Notes under the pieces: model-generated | What the model saw: only the letters and a program-made list of their open reading frames with translations | The model's database searches: none | Told to the model about the DNA's origin: nothing | Shown: positions 27,131 through 34,987 of the stretch, piece after piece | Layout of the letters: every line of letters starts with the position of its first letter | How positions within the stretch are numbered: position 1 is the first letter of the stretch | Made by a program: the position numbers and the translations under genes | Source: Massiliimalia timonensis | Lineage (GTDB): Bacteria; Bacillota; Clostridia; Oscillospirales; Ruminococcaceae | NCBI RefSeq assembly: GCF_900186585.1 | Contig: NZ_FYDD01000004.1 | Span: forward strand, 930,001 to 994,000 | Reading direction: 5' to 3' | DNA: 64,000 nucleotides

Positions 27131-27160
27131 ATTTTATCATTTTTCCAAAGGGTTTGTCAA
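27131..27160 (-). promoter_or_regulatory. Promoter of gltX
   Basis: Minus-strand TTGACA (27155-27160), 18-base spacer, TAAAAT (27131-27136). Confidence 0.65.
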
Positions 27161-27165
27161 CTGTT

Positions 27166-28578
27166 CTACAGCACTAAAGCAGTCCATTTTCCACGGCGAA
27201 ACCGGATCATCACCAAGATGAGCCGGGTAAACTGGTCGATCACCAGCGCGTACCATGCGCCGTCTAGCCCCAATCCTAACGGATAACATAGCAGGTAGGC
27301 GATCAAAGGGCGCAGAACCCCGATGCTGATCAGGGAAACAAGGGCGGTATATTTAGTGTCTCCCGCACCGCGCAGACTGCCGGACGTGATGACCTGACAG
27401 ATCTGTGCGTGGATCGTAAAGGCCATAATGATCATCAGGACGCCGCCCTGTTCGATGATCTGGGGGTCTGTGGTAAACAGCCTCAGAATAACATGCCTGC
27501 CAAGCACAAAAATGATAACCAAAATCGTGGAGATCACCAGCCCGATCCTTTGATTGACCGCAACGGCTAACTTTGCCAAGTCTTTCCGTTTGGCGCCCAG
27601 CCGCTGGCCCACCAAAGAGGTGGAAGCGATTTGAAGCCCATCGCCGAAGCCAAAAGAGATGTTAAGCACGTTTAAACAGATTTGATGGGTGGCAAAAGCG
27701 GTGGTGCCAAGGCTGGAAACGATTTTAGCATATAAAAAGAAGCCGACACGCATGCAGACCTGTTCTACCAAGGCGCTCAGGCCAACGTTCCAAACGCTCT
27801 TCATGGTCCGCTTATCGGGCAGCCATGAGGCAGAGGAGTGCAGGATATTTAAGATCCCATCCCTGTGGGTGATCGAAACAACCGCCAGAAGCAAGGCTAC
27901 CAAATTGCCAAGCGTGGTGGCGATAGCCGCCCCGCGCACTTCCAGGCGCGGGAAGATCCACGCGCCGTTGATCAAAAAGTAGTTGAAGATCACATTGACA
28001 ACATTGGCGCTGAGGTTCGTCTGCATGGAAATTTTGGTGTTGCCGACACCACGTTGGGCACCGTTGATGGTAAGCCCGATCCCATTGAAGAACAAACCGA
28101 TCATGATGATCCTGAAATAATCCACAGAATCAGCAATAATATCATTTCCGGCTCCGGCAAACAGCAAAAGGGGGCGGGCAAAAACAATTCCTAATACGGA
28201 AAGGACCAGCGACATTATGGTGGAAAGCAGAACGCACTGCTTTAAACAATGATTCGCGCCTTCATAATCCTCCGCGCCTTTTCGGCGGGATACAACAGCA
28301 GTTACCCCCACGTTAAAAGATAGGATCACCGCCAGCATGATCAGCCTAGGCTGTGCCGTGATTCCCACGGCGCTGATCGCCTCCGGCCCAAGAACGCCGA
28401 CCATCATCGTGTCAACAAAAGAGATCATTGTCACCAAGACAGATTCCAACACAGACGGCCATGCGATGTGAAAAGCGTCTTGATAAAGTTCACGGGCAGG
28501 TGGGATCGTTCCATCCTGCTCATTTGGCTTTACTACACCGGAACAGCTAAAAAAATGCTGGATACCACTTTTTATCAT
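27166..28578 (-). CDS. MATE family efflux transporter
   Basis: 470-residue membrane antiporter with about 12 helices in two MATE repeats. The pattern WPSVLESVLVTMISFVDTMMVGVLGPEAISAVG and INGAQRGVGNTKISM is typical; the second half has TSLVGQRLGAKRKD and SGSLRGAGDTKYTAL. NorM/DinF-like multidrug exporter driven by Na+ or H+; substrate unknown. Start ATG 28578 with AAGGAGG eight bases upstream. It is distinct from the MATE at 40494, which has a riboswitch. Sits between the pyrE terminator and gltX promoter. Confidence 0.92.
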   Translation of the reverse strand: MIKSGIQHFFSCSGVVKPNEQDGTIPPARELYQDAFHIAWPSVLESVLVTMISFVDTMMVGVLGPEAISAVGITAQPRLIMLAVILSFNVGVTAVVSRRKGAEDYEGANHCLKQCVLLSTIMSLVLSVLGIVFARPLLLFAGAGNDIIADSVDYFRIIMIGLFFNGIGLTINGAQRGVGNTKISMQTNLSANVVNVIFNYFLINGAWIFPRLEVRGAAIATTLGNLVALLLAVVSITHRDGILNILHSSASWLPDKRTMKSVWNVGLSALVEQVCMRVGFFLYAKIVSSLGTTAFATHQICLNVLNISFGFGDGLQIASTSLVGQRLGAKRKDLAKLAVAVNQRIGLVISTILVIIFVLGRHVILRLFTTDPQIIEQGGVLMIIMAFTIHAQICQVITSGSLRGAGDTKYTALVSLISIGVLRPLIAYLLCYPLGLGLDGAWYALVIDQFTRLILVMIRFRRGKWTALVL

Positions 28579-28601
28579 GTCAAAGCCTCCTTTTTACTAA
28601 A

Positions 28602-28645
28602 AACGGAAAGACAGTCCGGACTTGAAACGCAAGTCCGGACTGTCT
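28602..28645 (-). terminator. Strong terminator of pyrE
   Basis: A perfect 16-bp inverted repeat (28609-28624 with 28630-28645), AAACG loop, with a T-rich run following on the minus strand. Confidence 0.88.
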
Positions 28646-28662
28646 AAAATCCACGATAATTA

Positions 28663-29325
28663 TTAAAAAATGCAGTATTGCTCCATGTATTGTTCCATTC
28701 GTGCCAGAATTCCTGCATCATACCCTTCTTCTTTCAGAAATTCATGGATATCAGCAACAGTAACGATCGGATGGACCTGGATCCCAAATTCATCATATAC
28801 TTCCATCACTGCGGTTTTTCCGGCACTCTGTCCTACCTCACAGCGGTTGACAGAGATAAACATATCCGGAACTTCTACCTTGGCGCATCCTGTCAGGATC
28901 GGCATAGTTTCCCGAATGGCTGTTCCCGCGGTAATAACGTCTTCAATAATAATGACACGGTCGCCGTCTACCGGCTTGTAGCCGACTAAGCTTCCGCCTT
29001 CCCCGTGGTCCTTCACCTCTTTGCGGTTGAAGAAATACGGTTTGTCGATCCCGTGGTCCCTTGCCAGAGAAGCCGCTGCCGCTGTGGCAAGCGGAATGCC
29101 CTTATATGCAGGTCCAAACATTGCCTCGAACTGGTCAGAGCAGGTTTCCTTGATCAGGTTTGCGTAAAATTTCCCAAGGGCGGCGATCTGCGCCCCGGTT
29201 TTATAATTTCCGGTATTCACAAAGTATGGGGTCAGCCGGCCGCTTTTTGTTTTGAATTCGCCAAAGCGAAGAACGTCGGCACTCATCATAAAGGTGATAA
29301 AATCCTTTTTTGCAGCAGTCAACAT
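28663..29325 (-). CDS. pyrE: Orotate phosphoribosyltransferase
   Basis: 220 residues; makes orotidine 5'-phosphate from orotate and PRPP in pyrimidine synthesis. PRPP-binding loop VIIIEDVITAGTAIRETMP, FNRKEVKDHGEGG (the flexible catalytic loop with K and H), and GPAYKGIPLA are diagnostic. AAAGGA lies nine bases before the ATG. The other pyr genes are not adjacent. No PyrR-type leader is seen; the promoter is conventional. Confidence 0.96.
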   Translation of the reverse strand: MLTAAKKDFITFMMSADVLRFGEFKTKSGRLTPYFVNTGNYKTGAQIAALGKFYANLIKETCSDQFEAMFGPAYKGIPLATAAAASLARDHGIDKPYFFNRKEVKDHGEGGSLVGYKPVDGDRVIIIEDVITAGTAIRETMPILTGCAKVEVPDMFISVNRCEVGQSAGKTAVMEVYDEFGIQVHPIVTVADIHEFLKEEGYDAGILARMEQYMEQYCIF

Positions 29326-29366
29326 GATACAGTTTCCTTTCTGTTTTGTCTTTTTGTTATATGTCT

Positions 29367-29395
29367 ATTATAGCGTAAAATGGAACTGGATTCAA
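29367..29395 (-). promoter_or_regulatory. Promoter of pyrE
   Basis: Minus-strand TTGAAT (29390-29395), 17-base spacer, TATAAT (29367-29372). Confidence 0.6.
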
Positions 29396-29414
29396 GCCGT
29401 TTGCCGGCAGGAGA

Positions 29415-30344
29415 TCATTTTTGACAGTACCGCTCCAGCCCCTCCAGAGAAAAAGAGGGGATAAAGCTTTCGCCTACAGCCCCGCCCTCCTGCAAAAAGC
29501 CCTGGGTCAGTCCAAGCTGCTCCATAAACTCTACCGCTTCCCGGTATTCCTCAGCAGTGACGGTTTTTGATAACACTGGGTCAGAACAGCAATCCTTTGT
29601 TGGCGTGTACTGATTCATTAGGCTGATCATCACCCTGTCGCCAAAGCGTTCTGCTACCGCGCGCAGCAGCAGCTTTGTGTCCTCCAACTGGCCGGGCAGC
29701 ATCAAATGACGGATGATCACCCCTTTACGCATCCGTCCGTCCACTTCCAGTTTCGGAAGCCCGACCTGCGATACCATTTCCTGAATCGCGGAAATGGCAG
29801 TTTGAAAATAGTGTGGGGCGTGGGAAAAATTTTGAGCGAGCTGGTCGTCAAAGTACTTGAGATCCGGCAGATAAATGTCTACCGCACCATCGAGTAACCG
29901 CAGCGTTTCCACCGATTCATACCCACTGGAGTTGTACACGACCGGGAGATGCAGCCCCCTGCCGCGCGCGAGCTCCAGCGCCGTGAGGATGGAGGGGACA
30001 TAATGGGTAGGGGTCACCAGATTGATATTTAAGGCCCCCTGCGCCTGCAAATTTAAAAAGATTTCGCAAAGCTGTTCTTCTGTAATGGGGATCCCGAAGC
30101 CGCCGGTGCTGATTTCCCGGTTTTGGCAGAACCGGCATTGCAGGGTACAGTGAGAGAAAAACACAGTCCCCGAGCCGGCGCTGCCAGACAAGCACGGCTC
30201 TTCCCAAAAGTGGAGCGCCGCACGCGCCGCCTTTACCTGAGCGGGGGCGCGGCAAAATCCAAGTTCTCCGGCAAGACGGTTTACCCCGCATCGGCGGGGG
30301 CAAAGGGTACAGCGGGTATAAAGGGAACGCAGGCTTTTATCCAT
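29415..30344 (-). CDS. Radical SAM protein, PflX/PflA-like
   Basis: 309-residue putative glycyl-radical activase homologue. Radical SAM cluster CTLQCRFC (CxxxCxxC, near residues 70-77), preceded by an accessory Cys-rich N-terminus (CTLCPRRCGV, FCRAPA) typical of the PflX (COG1313) group. Substrate of that group is not settled. ATG 30344 has GAGGAGG just upstream; the first eight bases overlap the previous gene (ATGGATAA). Third gene of an apparent prmA-HAD-unknown-radical SAM operon, with no promoter inside. Confidence 0.85.
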   Translation of the reverse strand: MDKSLRSLYTRCTLCPRRCGVNRLAGELGFCRAPAQVKAARAALHFWEEPCLSGSAGSGTVFFSHCTLQCRFCQNREISTGGFGIPITEEQLCEIFLNLQAQGALNINLVTPTHYVPSILTALELARGRGLHLPVVYNSSGYESVETLRLLDGAVDIYLPDLKYFDDQLAQNFSHAPHYFQTAISAIQEMVSQVGLPKLEVDGRMRKGVIIRHLMLPGQLEDTKLLLRAVAERFGDRVMISLMNQYTPTKDCCSDPVLSKTVTAEEYREAVEFMEQLGLTQGFLQEGGAVGESFIPSFSLEGLERYCQK

Positions 30345-31089
30345 GGTTTTCCTCCTCTTCTGCAAGCTCATAGCAATAGGCGCGGCCCTGTGTCCCGCAT
30401 TGGCGGATTACCCCCAGTGCACGCAGTAAGGCGACCCCGCAGGAAGCTGCACGCTGGGATATCCTTGCCGCCTTCATCAAATCCTTTACCAAAAACGGCT
30501 TGGGAAGGGGCGGGAGGAGTTTTGCAAAATCCTGCGGGATGCAAAGCATATATTCCGCAGCGATTTGAGAGGGCAGGCGGTCACAACGGATGGACCCACG
30601 TTTTTTGTCATAACTCCAGCCGTTGAGATACCGGTACTCTTCCAGATCGATCATCATGATATGGATCGTAAGGCCGGGGTGAGGGAACAAAGGGCGCAGC
30701 TTATACAGCTCCCGAAAAGCGTCTGCCGGCGTTCCTGTTTTTGGGGAACGCCGCGCTTTGGTGGTTTCTCCGGTTTCGGGATCGATCCAGGAAAGGGTTT
30801 TCCGATGGGGCAGGGGATACACAACGGTTACATCGTGCTCCTGTAACAATTCCGGAAGCTTCTTCAACAGCCGGTCAAAGGAACGGGTCTGGATCTCGAT
30901 GATCCGCCGGTCCCGTTTGATGTCTGCCACAAACCCGCCGACTGGCACCTCCTGATACTGACGCTCCGGTTCCAGATATTGCTTCAGCACCGCGTGCAGC
31001 GTCTTTTCACCCAACGTACCGATCCCATTTGGCTCGGTTCCAGCGCCTAATACCTGTTCACGGGCTTTTAAAAATAGCTTATTATCCAT
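30337..31089 (-). CDS. Unknown protein with nuclease-like core and C-terminal winged helix
   Basis: 250 residues, not recognised by name. Near the N-terminus GEKTLHAVLKQYLEP (E28), then GGFVADI (D56) and IIEIQTRSF (E65-x-Q67) form a PD-(D/E)xK-like arrangement with Gln in place of the usual Lys, as in several Holliday-junction and restriction-like nucleases. The C-terminus (about 200-245; VKDLMKAARISQRAASCGV, then ALLRALGVI) resembles a winged helix-turn-helix. This suggests a DNA- or RNA-acting enzyme. ATG 31089 with GGAG upstream; both flanking junctions overlap by eight bases. Confidence 0.7.
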   Translation of the reverse strand: MDNKLFLKAREQVLGAGTEPNGIGTLGEKTLHAVLKQYLEPERQYQEVPVGGFVADIKRDRRIIEIQTRSFDRLLKKLPELLQEHDVTVVYPLPHRKTLSWIDPETGETTKARRSPKTGTPADAFRELYKLRPLFPHPGLTIHIMMIDLEEYRYLNGWSYDKKRGSIRCDRLPSQIAAEYMLCIPQDFAKLLPPLPKPFLVKDLMKAARISQRAASCGVALLRALGVIRQCGTQGRAYCYELAEEEENHG

Positions 31090-31735
31090 GAAGCAGGAAC
31101 TCCTGTAGCTCTTGGGGCGACTGCGCCAGATAAACGTGCGGATAGGCGGCAAGCTCTTCCCGGCTGCCAAAGCCGTACAGCACGCCGCAGAACGAAAGCC
31201 CGGTTTGCTGGGCCCCTTCGGCATCGTGCTTTCGGTCGCCGACCATTAACACGGAAGAAGGGTCAGCGATCTGCTTTTGCGATAAAATATGCCGTATCAC
31301 ATCGGCTTTTTCTTTGCGGGTATTGTCCAGCAAACTGCCCGCCGCAAAATCAAAATACTGCGAGATCTGAAAATATTCTAAAATGCGTTTGACAAACACC
31401 TCCGGCTTAGCGGAAGCGACGCAAAGAGTAAACCCTGCGCCGCAAAGCGTTTTCAGCATGGAAGCAACGCCCTTGTAAAGCTTATTTTCATAGATGCCGG
31501 TATCCCGAAAGCGTTCCCGGTATTTTTCCACCGCAAGGGTCGCGGTTTCGTGGTCCATCTGGTAAAATTCCCGGAAAGAATCATATAACGAGGGGCCGAT
31601 GAAACAGCGGAGTTCATGAAGATCGTTTACCTGTATCCCGAAATGGGAAAGGGCATACTGCACGCTTTTTGCGATCCCTTCAAAGGAGTCAGTGAGCGTG
31701 CCGTCTAGGTCAAAAAAGATGGTTTGGTATTTCAT
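31082..31735 (-). CDS. HAD-family phosphatase, phosphoglycolate phosphatase-like
   Basis: 217 residues. Motif I FFDLDGTLTDS (D9, D11), motif II VASAKP, motif III K (RKEKADVIRH) and motif IV MVGDRKHDAEGA; a small helical cap (residues 20-85) as in Gph/PpaX. Likely hydrolyses a small phosphate ester; substrate unknown. The start at 31735 is separated by 13 bases from AAAGGA, which lies in the 3' arm of a hairpin of the repeated leader element at 31736-31857. Overlaps the next gene by eight bases. Confidence 0.87.
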   Translation of the reverse strand: MKYQTIFFDLDGTLTDSFEGIAKSVQYALSHFGIQVNDLHELRCFIGPSLYDSFREFYQMDHETATLAVEKYRERFRDTGIYENKLYKGVASMLKTLCGAGFTLCVASAKPEVFVKRILEYFQISQYFDFAAGSLLDNTRKEKADVIRHILSQKQIADPSSVLMVGDRKHDAEGAQQTGLSFCGVLYGFGSREELAAYPHVYLAQSPQELQEFLLHG

Positions 31736-31857
31736 AAAAATCAGCCATTCCTTTCTTCGGAATTTGCGCCGGCCGGTAAAACCGATTTGCCGATTCGCTT
31801 TTGAGGCAAAGGCACAAAAACGGTGTGTGAAAAAATTCTTTTTTCGCACGAATCCCC
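31736..31857 (-). repeat. Structured leader element, copy A (upstream of HAD gene)
   Basis: Near-identical in layout to 39418-39537. In minus-strand reading: stem P0 (GTGCGAAAAAA with TTTTTTCACAC), P1 TTTGTGCC (plus 31811-31818) with GGCGCAAA (31763-31770), P2 TTTGCC (31805-31810) with GGCAAA (31786-31791), P3 CGGT (31781-31784) with ACCG (31774-31777), P4 ATTCC (31759-31763) with GGAAT (31747-31751). P4 holds the AAAGGA ribosome site. It starts just after the prmA stop codon and runs to the HAD start codon. Confidence 0.8.
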
Positions 31858-32805
31858 TTAATTTAAACACAGCTTGATCGATACCCAGTCGTTTTCCTGC
31901 TTCTGTTCCAGTACCCTCAGCCCGGCTTGAAGCAGCGCTTCGGTCACATCCTGGCAGCGGTCTTCGATGATGCCGGAAACGATAAGCACGGAAGCTTTGT
32001 GCATAAACTGGGTAACGGTCTGGCTTAACCGGATCAGCACATCTGCAACGATGTTGGCGCAGATGACGTCATAGGTCCCGGTGATCTGTTCGGTCAGGTC
32101 GCCGCAGTGCAGTTCGATTTGCTCGCCCACCCCGTTGAGGTCTGCGTTTTCCTGGGCAATTTTTACGGCAAGCTCATCAATATCCACCCCAACGGCAGAT
32201 TTTGCACCCAACAAAAGCGCGGTCGCCGCTAAAATCCCGCTGCCTGTCCCAATGTCCAGCATGGTAGTCTGCGGGGTGATGGCATCCTCCAAAAACTGCA
32301 TGCACAGGCGGGTAGTTTCGTGGGTGCCGGTACCAAAAGCCATGCCGGGGTCCAGTGTGACACGGATGTCATCTTTCCCCAGTTCGCAGGTTTCCCAGCA
32401 GGGGCATACCACTAAATGCTTCCCTACACGGACCGGATGGTAATATTTTTTCCAGGCGGTTTCCCAGTCTTCTTCCCGGATGCTTTCGCAGGCAAAGCTG
32501 AGCCTGCCGAAATCAATAGAAGGGGTTTCCTCCCGCAGCGATTCAATGCTGCCCCGGATCTGGCGCAGCATCTCCAAGCCCTGCATATTGTCCGGGATAT
32601 AAAAGATCACCGCGGTCTCGCATTCTTTCATTTTCATCAGTTCATCGTCAATGTAATCCCAGTGGATGGTGGTGTCCTCTAAAAAATCCTGAAAATCCTG
32701 GGCGTCCTCGATCATGATCCCGCGCAGTCCGTGGGAGATCAAAAAACCAGAAACGATCTCGATCGCTTCTGTGGTCGTATATAATTTTACCTGTGTCCAT
32801 TCCAT
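31858..32805 (-). CDS. prmA: Ribosomal protein L11 methyltransferase
   Basis: 315 residues; trimethylates L11 using S-adenosylmethionine. N-terminal substrate-recognition domain, then DPGMAFGTGTHETT (the PrmA hallmark, near residue 155), motif I LDIGTGSGILA, VDIDELAV and ICANIVADVL (motif IV). Full length. ATG 32805 with AAGGAAGGA upstream. First gene of the minus-strand run; the glyS promoter points the other way. The repeated leader element follows its stop. Confidence 0.94.
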   Translation of the reverse strand: MEWTQVKLYTTTEAIEIVSGFLISHGLRGIMIEDAQDFQDFLEDTTIHWDYIDDELMKMKECETAVIFYIPDNMQGLEMLRQIRGSIESLREETPSIDFGRLSFACESIREEDWETAWKKYYHPVRVGKHLVVCPCWETCELGKDDIRVTLDPGMAFGTGTHETTRLCMQFLEDAITPQTTMLDIGTGSGILAATALLLGAKSAVGVDIDELAVKIAQENADLNGVGEQIELHCGDLTEQITGTYDVICANIVADVLIRLSQTVTQFMHKASVLIVSGIIEDRCQDVTEALLQAGLRVLEQKQENDWVSIKLCLN

Positions 32806-32926
32806 ATGGCTCGTCCTTCCTTATTTCAGTTCTTGGGACTATTGTACCATAATCCCTAACTTTTTGCACGCAAAAAGCAGTATGAAGGGAGGATTTGCCG
32901 ATCTTACGCAAAATCCGGCGCTTTGC

Positions 32927-32955
32927 TTGACTTTATCCGGCTCCTGCTTTAAAAT
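32927..32955 (+). promoter_or_regulatory. Promoter of glyS
   Basis: TTGACT (32927-32932), 17-base spacer, TAAAAT (32950-32955). The leader is only about 65 bases, too short for a T-box. Confidence 0.65.
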
Positions 32956-33028
32956 ATAGGATTAGGAGATAAGAATTTTAAATCGTGTTTTTTTAAAAAC
33001 AGCGATCAAATAAACGGAGGTTATGGGT

Positions 33029-34408
33029 ATGCTCAAAAACAGTGAAAAGACGATGGACAAAATTGTTGCCCTTTGCAAAGGCAGGGGCTTTGTTTATCCA
33101 GGCAGTGAAATTTACGGCGGCCTGTCCAACACCTGGGACTACGGCCCTTTGGGCGTAGAATTTAAAAATAACGTAAAAAAAGCGTGGTGGCAGAAATTTG
33201 TGCAGGAGTCCCGCTACAACGTGGGGCTTGACGCGGCGATTTTAATGAACCCGCAGGCTTGGGTGGCCTCCGGGCATGTCGGCGGATTTTCTGACCCGCT
33301 GATGGACTGTAAGGAATGCAAGACACGCCACCGTGCCGACCAGCTGATCGAAGACCAGACCGGGGAAAACCCAGCCGGCTGGAGCGACCAGCAGATGATG
33401 GACTTTATCCGGGACAAAGGGGTGACCTGCCCGAACTGCGGCAAGACCAATTTTACAGAGATCCGGAAATTTAACCTGATGTTTAAGACCTATCAGGGTG
33501 TCACTGAAGACGCGAAGAATGAAATCTACCTGCGTCCGGAAACCGCGCAGGGGATTTTTGTAAACTTTTCCAATATCCAGAGAACGACCCGTAAAAAACT
33601 GCCGTTCGGCGTTTGCCAGATCGGGAAATCGTTCCGCAACGAGATCACGCCTGGAAACTTTACCTTCCGTACTCGTGAATTTGAACAGATGGAAATGGAA
33701 TTCTTCTGCAAACCGGGCACAGATTTGGAATGGTTCTCTTACTGGAAAGATACCTGCAAAAACTGGCTGCTGTCCTTGGGGATCAAAGAGGAAAACATCA
33801 AGCTGCGCGACCATGAGCAGGAGGAACTGTCCCATTATTCCAATGCGACTACGGATATTGAATTTATGTTCCCGTTTGGCTGGGGCGAGCTGTGGGGGAT
33901 CGCAGACCGCACGGACTTTGACCTAAAACAGCATATCACCCACTCCACCAAGGGATTGGATTATTTTGACCCGGAAACAAACGAACGTTATGTGCCGTAT
34001 GTGGTAGAGCCTTCTTTGGGGGCTGACCGTGTGGCGCTGGCTTTCCTGTGCGAAGCCTACGACGAGGAACAGCTTGACGAAAAGGACACCCGTGTTGTCC
34101 TGCGCTTGCATCCGGCACTGGCACCGTTCAAGGCATGTGTTCTGCCGCTTTCCAAAAAGCTGAGCGAACAGGCACAGGAGGTTTATGATAAGCTTTCCAA
34201 GTATTTCCGTGTGGATTACGATGAAGCCGGTTCTATCGGCAAGCGTTACCGCCGTCAGGACGAGATCGGCACCCCGTTCTGCCTCACCTATGACTTTGAC
34301 TCGGTGGAGGACGGCTGCGTTACCGTCCGCGACCGCGACACCATGGAACAGGAACGTGTAAAAATTGACGAGCTGGTGCATTACATCTCCAAACGCTTAA
34401 AATTCTAA
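33029..34408 (+). CDS. glyS: Glycyl-tRNA synthetase, dimeric type
   Basis: 459-residue class II synthetase of the single-chain (alpha2) type. [17 protein letters not shown] at the start, zinc pairs CKECKTRH and CPNCGKTNF (an insertion), motif 2 [25 protein letters not shown], motif 3 [12 protein letters not shown], and a C-terminal anticodon-binding domain ([12 protein letters not shown]). ATG 33029 is preferred; the in-frame ATG at 33023 is only two bases from GGAGG (33016-33020). Own promoter and terminator. Confidence 0.96.
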   Translation: MLKNSEKTMDKIVALCKGRGFVYPGSEIYGGLSNTWDYGPLGVEFKNNVKKAWWQKFVQESRYNVGLDAAILMNPQAWVASGHVGGFSDPLMDCKECKTRHRADQLIEDQTGENPAGWSDQQMMDFIRDKGVTCPNCGKTNFTEIRKFNLMFKTYQGVTEDAKNEIYLRPETAQGIFVNFSNIQRTTRKKLPFGVCQIGKSFRNEITPGNFTFRTREFEQMEMEFFCKPGTDLEWFSYWKDTCKNWLLSLGIKEENIKLRDHEQEELSHYSNATTDIEFMFPFGWGELWGIADRTDFDLKQHITHSTKGLDYFDPETNERYVPYVVEPSLGADRVALAFLCEAYDEEQLDEKDTRVVLRLHPALAPFKACVLPLSKKLSEQAQEVYDKLSKYFRVDYDEAGSIGKRYRRQDEIGTPFCLTYDFDSVEDGCVTVRDRDTMEQERVKIDELVHYISKRLKF

Positions 34409-34419
34409 TAGAGTTTTTT

Positions 34420-34452
34420 AATCCCCGCAGAAATTTTTCTGCGGGGATTTTT
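34420..34452 (+). terminator. Intrinsic terminator of glyS
   Basis: AATCCCCGCAGAAA / TTTCTGCGGGGATT followed by TTT. Confidence 0.9.
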
Positions 34453-34533
34453 GCCTCTTTTTCACCGTTTTCTTTAAAAATACATAGAATACAGAGTCAT
34501 TGATATCTGGAAAAGGGAAAAAGGGGTGTTTTT

Positions 34534-34887
34534 ATGGAACAGTGGATCATGGGAGTTATGGCGATCTTTGCAGTGCTGGGAGTGTTGGAGGTCGTTTTTT
34601 TGATCTGCCATTGGACCTATGGGAGGGAAAAAGAGGGGGAAACACTGGTCATTTTGCCGGTAAAGGGCGAAGTTCCGGAACTGGAGTTTTCCCTGCGGAA
34701 AATTCAGCATAACAGGGCTTGGAAATACCATTCGGAATGCCAGGTGTATTTAGTAGACCTTGGTATTTCCGAGGAAAGCAAGCGGCTGATACGGATTTTA
34801 CAGAGGGATATTCAGGGGATCTACCTTTGCTCTGCGGAGGACCTGCCAAAGGCGATCAGTCAAAACGTTTGTTTGCAAAGTCAGTAA
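34534..34887 (+). CDS. Unknown small protein with one N-terminal membrane helix
   Basis: 117 residues. Helix at about 5-27 (MGVMAIFAVLGVLEVVFLIC), then a soluble domain with a short beta-alpha pattern (TLVILPVKG, YLVDLGISEESKRLIRIL, IYLCSAEDLPKAI). The order resembles a small Rossmann-like regulatory domain facing the cytoplasm, but I do not recognise a family. Start ATG 34534 with AAAGGGG nine bases upstream. Precedes recD2, which has its own promoter overlapping this gene's 3' end. Confidence 0.7.
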   Translation: MEQWIMGVMAIFAVLGVLEVVFLICHWTYGREKEGETLVILPVKGEVPELEFSLRKIQHNRAWKYHSECQVYLVDLGISEESKRLIRILQRDIQGIYLCSAEDLPKAISQNVCLQSQ

Positions 34888-34901
34888 AAATATACTATAA
34901 T
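34873..34901 (+). promoter_or_regulatory. Promoter of recD2
   Basis: TTGCAA (34873-34878), 17-base spacer, TATAAT (34896-34901), overlapping the end of the upstream gene. Confidence 0.6.
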
Positions 34902-34987
34902 AATAAGACATGAACTGGCCTGCAAAAACGATGCTTGCAGGCAAAGGATCAAGAAAAACGGTATTGGTGTTGAAGGGAACAGGGGCA

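Noticed and set aside
28609-28645. 16-bp perfect inverted repeat as a mobile element end
   Set aside because: It lies just after pyrE with a T-rich run and is fully explained as a terminator.
32806-33028. T-box for glyS
   Set aside because: The promoter leaves about 65 bases of leader and no T-box sequence or terminator is present.
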